Positions 9,001 through 12,789 of a stretch of DNA of 16,451 bases are shown in pieces (positions within the stretch are counted from its first letter, which is position 1; each line of letters begins with the position of its first letter). The stretch is from the NCBI GenBank assembly GCA_003649915.1, contig QMTG01000010.1, forward strand, positions 1 through 16,451. Reading direction: 5' to 3'. The DNA comes from Thermoplasmata archaeon (GTDB lineage: Archaea > Thermoplasmatota > Thermoplasmata > B31-G17). The notes beneath the pieces are model-generated. The model was given only the letters and a program-made list of their open reading frames with translations. It was not told the DNA's origin and did not search any database. A program made the translations under genes and the position numbers.

Positions 9001-11285
9001 GATGAGTTATTATTGGCCAAGTCATAGAAAACCTCTATTTCTCCATTGAGTGAGTTCCATCCGTCGGAAGGCTCTGCTGTTTCTGATAGTAAAAGTCTTA
9101 CCGTGGTGGGCCATGTCGTTACATAAAATATGCTGAAAGCAGTCGGGGCAAGGTTTGTAACTTCGGGTAAGTCTTGTGTGTTTGCAGTGGTTACATTCCA
9201 CGGGCCGTACTCTGTATCCTGATACGATATTTTCACAGTGTACTCCCTATTAGGCTCAAGTCCGTCTACGACACAATAATGCATATGCCTATTAATACTT
9301 GTGACATTATAGGATTCCCAAGAAGCACCATCATCGCTCGACACAAGCACAGAATATCCAGTAACTGATGACACAGTGTACCAAGAAACAGTAAATGAAG
9401 TGTCATAGATATTACTTATTGTGACGTTTTTAGGTGTAGTGTAAGGTGTAGGTAGTTCTATGCTCCAAGGGGCACCATTAAGTACGATTCCTCCATGGCC
9501 ATCATCGCCGAAATGTAGGGTGACGCCATCAACAACGGAAACAATTTTGTAATAGTAGACCCTACCACTGGTTAAATTATTTACAGTGCAATGATGTGTA
9601 TACCCCTCAAAACCAGCGCCTCGATCATCATATACCACGTGATGCAGCCCGTAGGGGTCTGAGCCAAACACAACATAGCCTACACTTATGAAGTCTGTAA
9701 TCCAGCTTACTGAAAAGGCCTCAGCGTCCACGTTAGACAAAGTTATATCATGGGGCACACCAAAACTCACGTTGGTGTTAAGTACGAAAATGCCCATAAA
9801 CTGATTTGAGTTCTCTTTGAGAGTATACGAGTTGTCCCACTCCTCATCAACAGGGTACCTGCCGTGGATTCCACCAATAATGTTCAGATACATCGTGTCG
9901 CCGACTCCAGAGTCAAATATACAGCCTAAATTGTCTGTGACTTTTGTTAGATCCACACTAAAGTTGCCAGTTTCATCAACGCATGCAGAATATACTCCCG
10001 AATATTGGCCTGTATTTTTTGACCTCAGCATTACGTTTACAAATCCCTCGGGTAATGCGCTGCCGTTTGTAAGAACTGCCTTGCCGCTTAGAACAAAGTG
10101 CTTAAGTGTAATATTTCCGATATCTATCAAATACTTACCCGTCTTTAGTTCATCCACAGAGGTAGTAGTCCAAAATGGTGATGGATAAACGCCCTCAGAT
10201 GCGCCGTGCACTGAAACATTTATGTAAGGTACGTATGATGATTCTATGCCTTGAGCAGGATCCCAATTAAGTAGTTCATTGTTATCTTCGTATCTTGCGT
10301 CCCTAATGTTAATTAAGAATTTACCTGTGTCGTCAGTTATCTCGGAAAGGAAGTATGTTGGCCTATAACTATATACGGATTTATCGTATATACTTATTTG
10401 TATATAGACGAGCGCGCGAGAGACGGCATGACTCTGAGCGTCTACTACACGTCCCTCTATGTAGACATTTTTTATTCCACTATCATCAGTAGTATGCACG
10501 GACCATGGTTTCCCACCTAATACTACGGCTCCATCATTATCCGTCCCGTACACTCTTTCCTCGCTGCCATATACGGACACTATCTTTATGTAGTATTTGG
10601 TGTTGGGCGACAAGCCCGTGACTCGACAGTAGTGTTTTGTATCAATGATATCACTGCCATCAACGTCGTAAACTTTTTGAGCGCTGCTAAAGTCTGTGCT
10701 CTCCGAAAACAATACGTAACCGCCTACAGGTCCAGGAGTAAGCCACGAAACAGAAAACTCCGTCATTGTGATATTTGTTATAGCTACAGCATAAGGTTGT
10801 GTAATGGACGGGGTTTTTATAACCCACGGCTGCCCATCGATCACTGTACCGAGTGCAGACTTCCCAAAGGCATATCCGTTGGAAAATATTCGTACATAAT
10901 ATGTAGTATTCTCTTCAAGTCCATCAACAACACAATAGTGTGTTGAGCGTTCCCCATCGCCTCTATAATCATAGACTGCGGTCCAAGGTCCAGAGATGTT
11001 TTCTGCATATTCAATGTAGCCTCGAGTGACATTTTTTGTAACCCAAGTGACAGTAAACCTATTATACGATATTGAAGTTATATTTACAGTTAAGGGATAA
11101 ATATCAAGAGTTGGACAATCTGGCGGATAATTTTCGCCTATTGCAAGTGCCGACATAGGGCCTACAAATACAAAAATATTAGAAATAAGCATCATTGTGG
11201 TTAGATATAAAGCCGCGATTTTATCCATAAATCCATTTGAGTTGTGATTGCTCGGTGCTTTCTTGTTTAATTTTTTCTGCGTCAT
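1..11285 (-). CDS. Giant secreted multidomain surface protein (FN3, beta-propeller, Ig-like, Big_5), 3' end outside window
   Basis: I followed the reverse-strand frame codon by codon from 11285 to base 1 and met no stop: 3,761 codons plus two bases, with the C-terminus beyond the left edge. The chosen start (MTQKKLNKKAP) gives a lysine-rich n-region, a hydrophobic core (IAALYLTTMMLISNIFVFV) and a likely cleavage after MSALA near residue 48. A second in-frame ATG at 11228 (MDKIAALYL) would give a compact signal peptide; the upstream one is preferred because GGTGG precedes it, though that binding site is weak. Order of units: FN3-like 63-263, beta-sandwich units 273-482, FN3-like 510-811, beta-sandwich units 820-1113, FN3-like 1141-1493, propeller about 1680-2128, an FN3-like unit near 2218-2315, Big_5-like 2326-2501, Ig-like 2562-3208, Big_5-like 3364-3594, then FN3/Ig-like to the edge. 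N-x-S/T sequons are frequent. No enzymatic active site was recognised; an adhesin or surface-layer-associated role is inference. Confidence 0.93.
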   Translation of the reverse strand, partial: MTQKKLNKKAPSNHNSNGFMDKIAALYLTTMMLISNIFVFVGPMSALAIGENYPPDCPTLDIYPLTVNITSISYNRFTVTWVTKNVTRGYIEYAENISGPWTAVYDYRGDGERSTHYCVVDGLEENTTYYVRIFSNGYAFGKSALGTVIDGQPWVIKTPSITQPYAVAITNITMTEFSVSWLTPGPVGGYVLFSESTDFSSAQKVYDVDGSDIIDTKHYCRVTGLSPNTKYYIKIVSVYGSEERVYGTDNDGAVVLGGKPWSVHTTDDSGIKNVYIEGRVVDAQSHAVSRALVYIQISIYDKSVYSYRPTYFLSEITDDTGKFLINIRDARYEDNNELLNWDPAQGIESSYVPYINVSVHGASEGVYPSPFWTTTSVDELKTGKYLIDIGNITLKHFVLSGKAVLTNGSALPEGFVNVMLRSKNTGQYSGVYSACVDETGNFSVDLTKVTDNLGCIFDSGVGDTMYLNIIGGIHGRYPVDEEWDNSYTLKENSNQFMGIFVLNTNVSFGVPHDITLSNVDAEAFSVSWITDFISVGYVVFGSDPYGLHHVVYDDRGAGFEGYTHHCTVNNLTSGRVYYYKIVSVVDGVTLHFGDDGHGGIVLNGAPWSIELPTPYTTPKNVTISNIYDTSFTVSWYTVSSVTGYSVLVSSDDGASWESYNVTSINRHMHYCVVDGLEPNREYTVKISYQDTEYGPWNVTTANTQDLPEVTNLAPTAFSIFYVTTWPTTVRLLLSETAEPSDGWNSLNGEIEVFYDLANNNSSAGSTLHYFTVSGLSPNTTYYYKLEIGSGIYGYDAQSGSISLSGQPWSVTTYDLSASPTIPYIVYGQTYNLLSNEDQRPLVVVLCYLEKDGENSSVLSSLLRLGDAFVFDISACRAPSGDPMDYSNALLHIKLCAYPYGSNTSTTTLTMLSPQYVGNFTLKGGALIRGSAMKYTKNLLMSPPETCFIYYGCDSTTTGMFIMTNESDFLISLNTLIDLTTGVRYEPNVGDKIWVLARSAAGSNNTTYVFRGNWPYDSLGTITLNKDILIFYGHIKTYNNKNSTDCILYIRIKDDFGNNLTTLLSTYIDCGGNFTLFVYESKSYSQNVSSLYGKQLWLRLYGGPQGVYPYPPGLWENTTYIVSTTQPQNLGVFSLQIGVLLTFNGIEGIIDPGLGDRLTLYWDRAITSFGDVEYRIYMSEEPYNGSSDFHQHFGSPIATVTDLQYTVTNLTLNKRYYFVVRAVDIYGEDDNAKVLVGVPTDRLPPNGITDLRGFTGPYHESVVLTWTVPSDRGSNYPLSGYVIRWSNSTITEKNWNNYKICHNISANVTPSPAGTTENITVEIKDMAAKDVYIAVAPLDQSNNEGPLSNVIKVNVADREPPQFGGITHVSDYNAPTAPSSGSVLLYWNAATDDSNVTYEIYYSLVNTSEFPDLKNDEDFFQKYFVLYDRFDNASYDKYWNSVFRRFEYVVTGLDNFKTYYFVVRAKDRYGNIQKTYDGVNYYIPFNATPTRPPYPRIDIGSPAFKPEYEISTLNNITNSIKISNIGVKYDFDDFIQGNGMGWTNINKEEQPALTISFVTKVPASARIEIYNESTVKDGKFIPTYVLKDTDTKRKHTMTIPLYKIYDYLVAINFTGQEKKQKIYFRVITKATVRGCNVNYTSLIYELPLIPYKLERWKYNYHNIGGNVLIPQNSEMAKDVFVYANITLVDPQERASAAIDSNGVIHVVWQDSLNSTFCIKYSYSTDGGNTWAAPQILSREINGSCMNPSIIVDSDNNVHVVWQGINWKVENTSVIGLKWISEKSTQGIPITYNYIIPISCIYYTFKSSASETFIKPIIISNESKYAINPKIASGGGKVFCVWQEFENEWDVAVAELINGVWSKTVFDEPGAQINPDIVVDENGVGHIVWQDNRFYENPTSESRVGLWEIYYTNTEVMPSTKIVGPNRTAIVGTLPDNPTLRQLYDAYFFSCMHPRIAISTDKIWVFWSIKGGYDMATHVTPEMCNISYCWASRGLNYPDYLLNTTWSSYENITPTIMTNTPINYTIFAYPTPITIDGNLTLLWMGFNDTTLWDILCSEPTNSQFEDATVLLTATNSQSLPTAVNSDSGVVLFWQDNRNGSWDIYIGDLIQNGNLALSKGHPLPFCSNNLSVIVRSNTLYQKSRNEQYMSTTLNYYFPSEYFLCPGYASLIISPGDIIHIEFWNRTANASYDYAYRGVPDSLGIEYLPNITLGGREIGYFGNDTTPPEFDGIDHVWIGREPNTIYVRWYEAADSSLPIIYNFHMTTVRPRERFLTRYGYIDEPAYRMYKNGTISWHRASYNTSMLELVDRNVPGIYQVWPTGTAHHNAPCIVVRFTKPMDAASTNITIIPSVKGQIVWEDAKTLTYVFEEELLTNSTYSVAVSARDIYGIQMDNFTWQFKTYTEGNGPLIVSTWPIGNWLENCPTIFINFTSPINISSIQNGGITIAPAINYSISISNDRKCVVIHCEDVLPYGSTYTIHMSTSITDDNGVPMPTTYTVNFCVKRRENITVMLKNMNANLTYHFLVFAEDRWGNINLSGIKDLSDPADVASAEKSAIPAGDTLPPRFDCVDYPAEWSDHKELTINATIFDDVPENTAPWESGVVESVTLYYALKSLEGPWYNGSVSMERSDCDYYGNGNYTATIPGQEHAGTLYIWIEAVDDLGNANKSEKYAIVIRDLLAPEIRDVVAHPNKGDEYVTGEEIVVEARILDNVGVDTTNPPKVCYWLNSGSKKYAEMHIYSGDVKDGVWRGSIPPLTDVGTLHYYVIASDTSGNENTSEQYEVEVVDINPPQISHEPVSQGELGKKICVYANISDDVWVRDAYVFYVGTDGVEGQCSMELVDGDERDGMYRGYIPEQYTPTDPDTNSPLLEYWIGAVDKCNNWKNTTKYYVKIVSTDKTPPTIRLTAPTEANMGESINVTATVNDNLAISFVRLWYKDVYGGVHNVSMKYLGTERTKIGDWYYEIPPQNDIGKITLYAYTEDTSHNGARSSTQNISIVDRIAPEIEYNHTKVAYSDTDKPIDIYANVTDVGTGVWKVTLYYRLSYEVDWIEMPMTKTDRYPHEYWAQIPAQHVLASLYYYIIAQDYANNTAYAPAKESYYTITLVDLTEPTIVHTPPHYGFVGEDIKIYANISDNIAVDINNVILYYRYPGGSDFLSTPMELIRGNKTDGTYLGVIPAPSDDGYLHYYIIAKDESGNTAMWRNASSPYPLEVLRRNTISVSCSDLSPTYVFRSEKVLMAALRFSIDRDYGYLNAISIKFDGDYAGDVVLVDFYLDNDNLALDNGDEFVGSATWAGDVAKCYVRHENDTKIEVREGRDVYILVVYHIGSEATIGNSVGGLVPNESYIEVDFPDIVSLSASLRFGPSTIEKAPCIAYNSPADGSVDVGVDEGVVVEFSKPMDRRSVENNFELLEDGRSRVQGTFNWEDDYRMVFVPSSLKYSTHYVARIMGGSNGAMDQQGIGLDTDSDGFPDNGYYTFSFYTERNPLPYVVSVSPGGRGYVEENVPVDTEIVVEFSEPMNTYSAENALEINGRAPDGWFRWDGNTMIFTPSTPLDYQTEYTVRVKATAKDLDGAYLDGNGDGYSIGDEEDDYVWSFITEKAPDTNGPVITSIEASPNPTENATYITLNVTASDENSGGNGITDIIYYYYTLEHVNVSGHLSPTDGAYGDSVECATTTINIEDWVDGYAYRIYVRAKDELGNWGPRSYVDVFVSDYTPPEFNGLCIAQNTKMGGEVFLEWDPATDPSTPISYTIFGSTNINYVFSN
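505..1195 (-). repeat. Second Big_5 pair, each with an inserted calcium-loop-like motif
   Basis: About residues 3364-3477 and 3479-3594 carry the Big_5 hallmarks VVVEFSKPMDRRS and IVVEFSEPMNTYS. Both end in a conserved closing strand (YYTFSFYTE and YVWSFITE). Just before that strand each carries an acidic loop. The first is DTDSDGFPDNG, which matches D-x-D-x-D-G-x-x-D, the pattern of EF-like or thrombospondin-type-3 calcium loops. The second is DLDGAYLDGNGDGYSIGDE, a longer variant. Calcium binding is inferred from the motif only. Confidence 0.7.
1660..3600 (-). repeat. Six tandem Ig-like repeats of about 100-112 residues
   Basis: Repeats run approximately 3600-3275, 3275-2940, 2940-2605, 2605-2305, 2305-1975 and 1975-1660 (residues 2562-3208). 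Each starts with a Pro-rich opener (LPPRFD, LAPEIRD, NPPQISH, TPPTIRL, IAPEIEY, TEPTIVH). Each then has a strand of the type V-x-I-x-A-x-I-x-D-(D/N) and a V-x-L-Y-Y-like strand. Most have a G-x-Y-x-x-x-I-P turn and close with L-x-Y-Y-I-x-A-x-D-x-x-G-N, for example LHYYVIASDTSGN, LYYYIIAQDYANN and LHYYIIAKDESGN. Units are diverged at the base level, so this is an old expansion rather than recent slippage. Confidence 0.8.
3785..4310 (-). repeat. Two Big_5 (SbsA Ig-like) domains
   Basis: Residues about 2326-2404 and 2403-2501 follow the Big_5 pattern. The first has the hallmark IVVRFTKPMDAAS, then a folded core and a closing YSVAVSARDIYG...FTWQFKT. The second reads TIFINFTSPINISS, then CVVIHCEDVLPYGSTYTI and a closing VNFCV. 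Big_5 domains are extracellular Ig-like spacers found in surface proteins. A second Big_5 pair occurs further towards the C-terminus, so the type flanks the six-repeat Ig array. Confidence 0.7.
4960..6215 (-). repeat. Probable seven-bladed beta-propeller (sialidase/BNR-like) inside the giant protein
   Basis: Seven repeats of the form P-x-I-x-x-D-x-x-x-x-(h)-V-x-W-Q-D occur at irregular spacing. Their cores are AAIDSNGVIHVVWQD (near 6190), PSIIVDSDNNVHVVWQG (near 6020), PKIASGGGKVFCVWQEF (near 5790), PDIVVDENGVGHIVWQDN (near 5640), PRIAISTDKIWVFWS (near 5405), TPITIDGNLTLLWMG (near 5185) and PTAVNSDSGVVLFWQDN (near 5035). A canonical Asp-box, YSTDGGNTW, follows the first blade. Such repeats are known from sialidase-like and BNR propellers that bind or cleave glycans. 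I did not identify a sialidase catalytic Arg triad or Tyr/Glu pair, so binding is more likely than catalysis. Confidence 0.7.
6805..7863 (-). repeat. Three consecutive classical FN3-like domains
   Basis: About residues 1141-1242, 1243-1362 and 1362-1493 of the giant protein are FN3-like but of a different subtype from the N-terminal five. They lack the H-Y-C signature and use typical features such as LTLYWDRA, VVLTWTVPSD and VLLYWNAATD in the second strand. The closing strands read RYYFVVRAVDIYG, DVYIAVAPLDQSN and TYYFVVRAKDRYG. D-R-x-P-P linkers (DRLPPNG, DREPPQF) join them. Their likely role is a spacer arm between the N-terminal part and the propeller. Confidence 0.7.
7940..10467 (-). repeat. 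Five dispersed copies of a beta-sandwich unit resembling carboxypeptidase-regulatory domains
   Basis: Five stretches of roughly 80-100 residues share one layout: about residues 273-371, 394-482, 820-901, 915-1009 and 1026-1113. Each starts with a strand of the kind IEGRVVDAQ, LSGKAVLTNG, VYGQTYNLL, LKGGALIRG or FYGHIKTYN. A second strand follows (ALVYIQIS, FVNVMLRS, LVVVLCYLE, CFIYYGC, CILYIRIKD). Then comes a turn with G/D-x-F (TGKFLINI, TGNFSVDL, GDAFVFDI, SDFLISLN, GGNFTLFV). Three copies end with G-x-Y-P followed closely by W (GVYPSPFW, GRYPVDEEW, GVYPYPPGLW). The first two look like carboxypeptidase-regulatory-like folds; the later three are more divergent. Function is unknown. Confidence 0.55.
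8850..11100 (-). repeat. Five FN3-like units with a shared H-Y/H-C...G-L-x-P-N signature
   Basis: Within the giant protein, about residues 63-157, 162-263, 510-608, 616-698 and 708-811 repeat one fibronectin-III-like pattern. Each opens with a strand like FTVTW, FSVSW or FTVSW. Each ends with a version of x-H-Y-C-x-V-x-G-L-x-P-N-T-x-Y-Y-x-K-I, seen as THYCVVDGLEENTTYYV, KHYCRVTGLSPNTKYYI, THHCTVNNLTSGRVYYY, MHYCVVDGLEPNREYTV and LHYFTVSGLSPNTTYYY. Four copies end in a linker of the type G-x-P-W-S-V-x-T (GQPWVIKT, GKPWSVHT, GAPWSIEL, GQPWSVTT). FN3 domains are known beta-sandwich spacers or binding modules. The conserved cysteine in four of the five is unusual for FN3. Confidence 0.75.
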
Positions 11286-11289
11286 CCCC

Positions 11290-11293
11290 CACC
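11290..11293 (-). promoter_or_regulatory. Weak ribosome binding site for the giant gene
   Basis: On the reverse strand GGTGGGGG runs directly into the ATG at 11285. GGTG matches part of the archaeal anti-SD complement but leaves only four bases to the start. No SD-like run precedes the alternative ATG at 11228, which is why 11285 was preferred. Confidence 0.35.
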
Positions 11294-11407
11294 ATCTACC
11301 AATATATTGTGGCTGCTTACAGATTATCACCTGATACACACTCCATCTATTTTTGAGGTTTTGTGGCCACATTAAATCTATGTGCAGTAGATTAATCCCA
11401 TGGCCAG

Positions 11408-11415
11408 TATTTAAA
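11408..11415 (-). promoter_or_regulatory. TATA-box-like element between the giant gene and the transposase
   Basis: TTTAAATA on the reverse strand (TATTTAAA on the forward strand) fits the archaeal TATA consensus well and is nearly symmetrical. It could serve the giant gene, with a leader of roughly 100 nt, or the transposase at 11499, or both. It may lie inside the insertion element, in which case the element would supply the giant gene's promoter. Confidence 0.35.
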
Positions 11416-11455
11416 GTTTATCGTATTAATGGGCGTGATAGGATGTTAAGTCGTC

Positions 11456-11472
11456 CGCAGCATTACGCTGCG
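11456..11472 (+). other. Hairpin upstream of the transposase
   Basis: CGCAGC and GCTGCG form a perfect six-base-pair stem around the loop ATTAC, ending 26 bases before the transposase ATG. In IS110-group elements the guide RNA is encoded upstream of the transposase, so this could be part of it. It could also be a translational control hairpin near the ribosome binding site. Confidence 0.4.
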
Positions 11473-11484
11473 ATGAAATGTGAA

Positions 11485-11491
11485 GAGGTGA
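11485..11491 (+). promoter_or_regulatory. Ribosome binding site of the transposase
   Basis: GAGGTGA matches the archaeal SD consensus and lies seven bases before the ATG at 11499, which fixes the transposase start. Confidence 0.75.
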
Positions 11492-11498
11492 GAAAGAT

Positions 11499-12530
11499 AT
11501 GCTCTATGCGGGATTAGATATCCATAAAGCCTTCTGTCAGGCTATTGTGATGACAGAGAGCGGGGAAATTGTGAAGGAAGGGAAGATTAATACATCCCGG
11601 CGTGCAATCCAGGCTTTCTTTGTATCTACCGAGCGGATTAAAGTGGCCATCGAGTCCACAGGGATCTGGGACCCCATCTATGACTGGCTAGAAAACTTGG
11701 GCCACGAGGTCTACCTTGCTCACCCATTGAAAACGAAGGCGATAGCTTATGCGAGAGTAAAAACGGATAAAGTGGACGCGAAAACGCTTGCCGACCTGCT
11801 AAGAGCAAACCTGTTGCCCCAATCATATGTCCCTGAAAAATGGATAAGAGAGTTGAAAAGCATATGCAGGGAGAGAAAAAACATGGTATGCAAGAGAACA
11901 CGTTGGAAAAAGAGAGTGAGCGCTGAGCTCGCAAAGTACAGAATAAAAACCCCTCTCGCAAACCTCTATACCAAGAGCGGCAGGTAATGGCTCCTTTCCC
12001 TCGGAATAGCAAAAATAAATAGGATGGTAGCGCTGATAGATATGCTGGACGAAAAGATAAAAGAGCTTGATAGGGAGCTAAGGAAAATATACGAGCGCAC
12101 GCCCGAGATAAGGCTGCTCACCACAATCCCCGGCGTGGGCATATATGCAGCATGCCTGATCTTTGCAGAAATAGGCGATGTTAGAAGATTTACCTCCGCT
12201 GAAAAGCTCTGCGCTTATGCCGGCCTTGTACCATCCACCCATCAATCGGGCACCAGAGTAAAGCACGGCCCAATAACTAAGGAAGGCTCAAAATACCTGC
12301 GCTGGATTCTCACAGAGTGCACTAAGGTGCACGTCGCGAGATTCGACACCAATCTTACAGAGTTCTACCGGCGGGTTGCGAAGAGGAGAGGCAAACAGAA
12401 AGCCATCATCGTTGCTGCGAGAAAACTAACGAAAATCATCTATTGGATGCTTATCAATAATGAATGCTTTAAAAGTTGGAGGGAAACCTCGGTTCGTTCT
12501 ACTGCGGGGAAACCGCGAGGGAGTGATTGA
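11499..12530 (+). pseudogene. IS110-family transposase (DEDD plus Transposase_20), interrupted by one in-frame TAA
   Basis: The reading frame encodes 343 residues, with a single TAA at 11985-11987 (codon 163). The two halves, 11499-11987 and 12024-12530, are in the same frame (525 bases apart, no shift). The N-terminal RuvC-like DEDD domain has GLDIHK (D7), IESTG (E52) and VKTDKVDAKTLADLLR (D90, D93). The C-terminal Transposase_20 domain has TIPGVG and YAGLVPSTHQSG, where the Ser before Gly (residue 250) is the expected nucleophile. The context GR-stop-WLLSLG suggests the lost residue was Glu, since relatives often read G-R-E-W-L there; GAA to TAA needs one base change. IS110 enzymes perform RNA-guided, DNA-sequence-specific recombination. 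Restart at the ATG at 12024 would lack the DEDD domain. Readthrough or a sequencing error are alternatives. Confidence 0.9.
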
Positions 12531-12542
12531 GGCCCCTCCAAC
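12475..12542 (+). ncRNA. Candidate structured RNA at the transposase 3' end (possible bridge/seek RNA)
   Basis: GTTGGAGGG at 12475-12483 is perfectly complementary to CCCTCCAAC at 12534-12542, a nine-base-pair closing stem. Inside it CCTCGGTT (12487-12494) can pair with AACCGCGAGG (12511-12520), leaving a two-base bulge. Alternative small hairpins are also present: GAGG-GAAA-CCTC at 12479-12490 and GCGG-GGAAA-CCGC at 12504-12516. The transposase tail encoded here (about RETSVRSTAGKPRGSD) does not resemble conserved family sequence. Some IS110-family elements (the IS1111 group) carry their guide RNA downstream of the transposase. Assignment as guide RNA is inference; a transcription-termination or regulatory structure is possible. 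Confidence 0.4.
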
Positions 12543-12680
12543 CTGGGCGAAGTGCTATAGTGCATCCACCAATCAAGACCGCGAATAGGTGTATGCCAAT
12601 AATTTAAAATGCCGTGTCACATACGTATCACCTGCTATCCGAGGATATTTTCACATAAGGGTGGCAGAGTTGCACCAACG

Positions 12681-12703
12681 TAGCTAGCACAAAGTGCTGG
12701 CTA
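12681..12703. repeat. Ten-base-pair hairpin upstream of the DUF4350-like gene promoter
   Basis: TAGCTAGCAC and GTGCTGGCTA pair over ten positions (one is G-T) around the loop AAA. The structure lies 17 bases before the TATA box at 12721, so it may be an operator, or a terminator for transcription arriving from the insertion element. There is no T-run after it. Confidence 0.5.
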
Positions 12704-12720
12704 ACTTGTGTGCTGGGATT

Positions 12721-12730
12721 AAATATATAA
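12721..12730 (+). promoter_or_regulatory. Archaeal TATA box of the DUF4350-like gene
   Basis: AAATATATAA, preceded by purine-rich GGGATT, is a good archaeal TATA box. Transcription would start near 12750, about 40 nt before the ATG at 12790. Because this box lies inside the longest open frame, which begins with GTG at 12694, it argues against that earlier start. Confidence 0.65.
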
Positions 12731-12777
12731 AGAGATATGTCATTGGTATGATGGGTATGCTCCGCTGTAAACATGCT

Positions 12778-12782
12778 GGAGG
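12778..12782 (+). promoter_or_regulatory. Ribosome binding site fixing the 12790 start
   Basis: GGAGG is seven bases before the ATG at 12790. No comparable site precedes the GTG at 12694 or the in-frame ATGs between them. Confidence 0.7.
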
Positions 12783-12789
12783 CAGCGTG

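Larger units (their letters stand above)
11325..12634 (+). mobile_element. IS110-family insertion element, ends tentative
   Basis: The element is identified by its transposase (11499-12530). IS110 elements lack classical terminal inverted repeats, so the ends are hard to set by eye. TATCACCTG occurs at 11325-11333 and again at 12626-12634, one on each side, 1,301 bases apart, a normal size for this family. The limits given use that pair, but a chance match cannot be excluded. The element sits between two divergent host genes. With a nonsense codon in its transposase it is probably not autonomous. Confidence 0.5.

Noticed and set aside
117..10946. Many plus-strand open frames of 60-140 codons opposite the giant gene (for example 1196-1528, 3006-3419, 9817-10188, 10632-10946)
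   Set aside because: They lie antisense to a continuous 11.2 kb frame with clear domain repeats. Their translations are low in recognisable motifs, and none has a convincing ribosome binding site with a promoter.
11985..11987. Programmed recoding of TAA to produce full-length transposase
   Set aside because: I saw no frameshift window, and TAA is not a pyrrolysine or selenocysteine codon. A simple nonsense mutation from GAA is the economical reading.
11638..12012. Minus-strand open frame of 124 codons inside the transposase
   Set aside because: It is a shadow of the conserved IS110 DEDD domain; its translation has no recognisable features and runs past the nonsense codon of the real gene.
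12078..12266. Minus-strand open frame inside the second half of the transposase
   Set aside because: It is antisense to the conserved Transposase_20 domain.
12024..12530. Second half of the transposase as an independent small gene
   Set aside because: It is in the same frame as the first half, separated only by one TAA and twelve readable codons, and no ribosome binding site was seen before the ATG at 12024. One broken gene explains it better.
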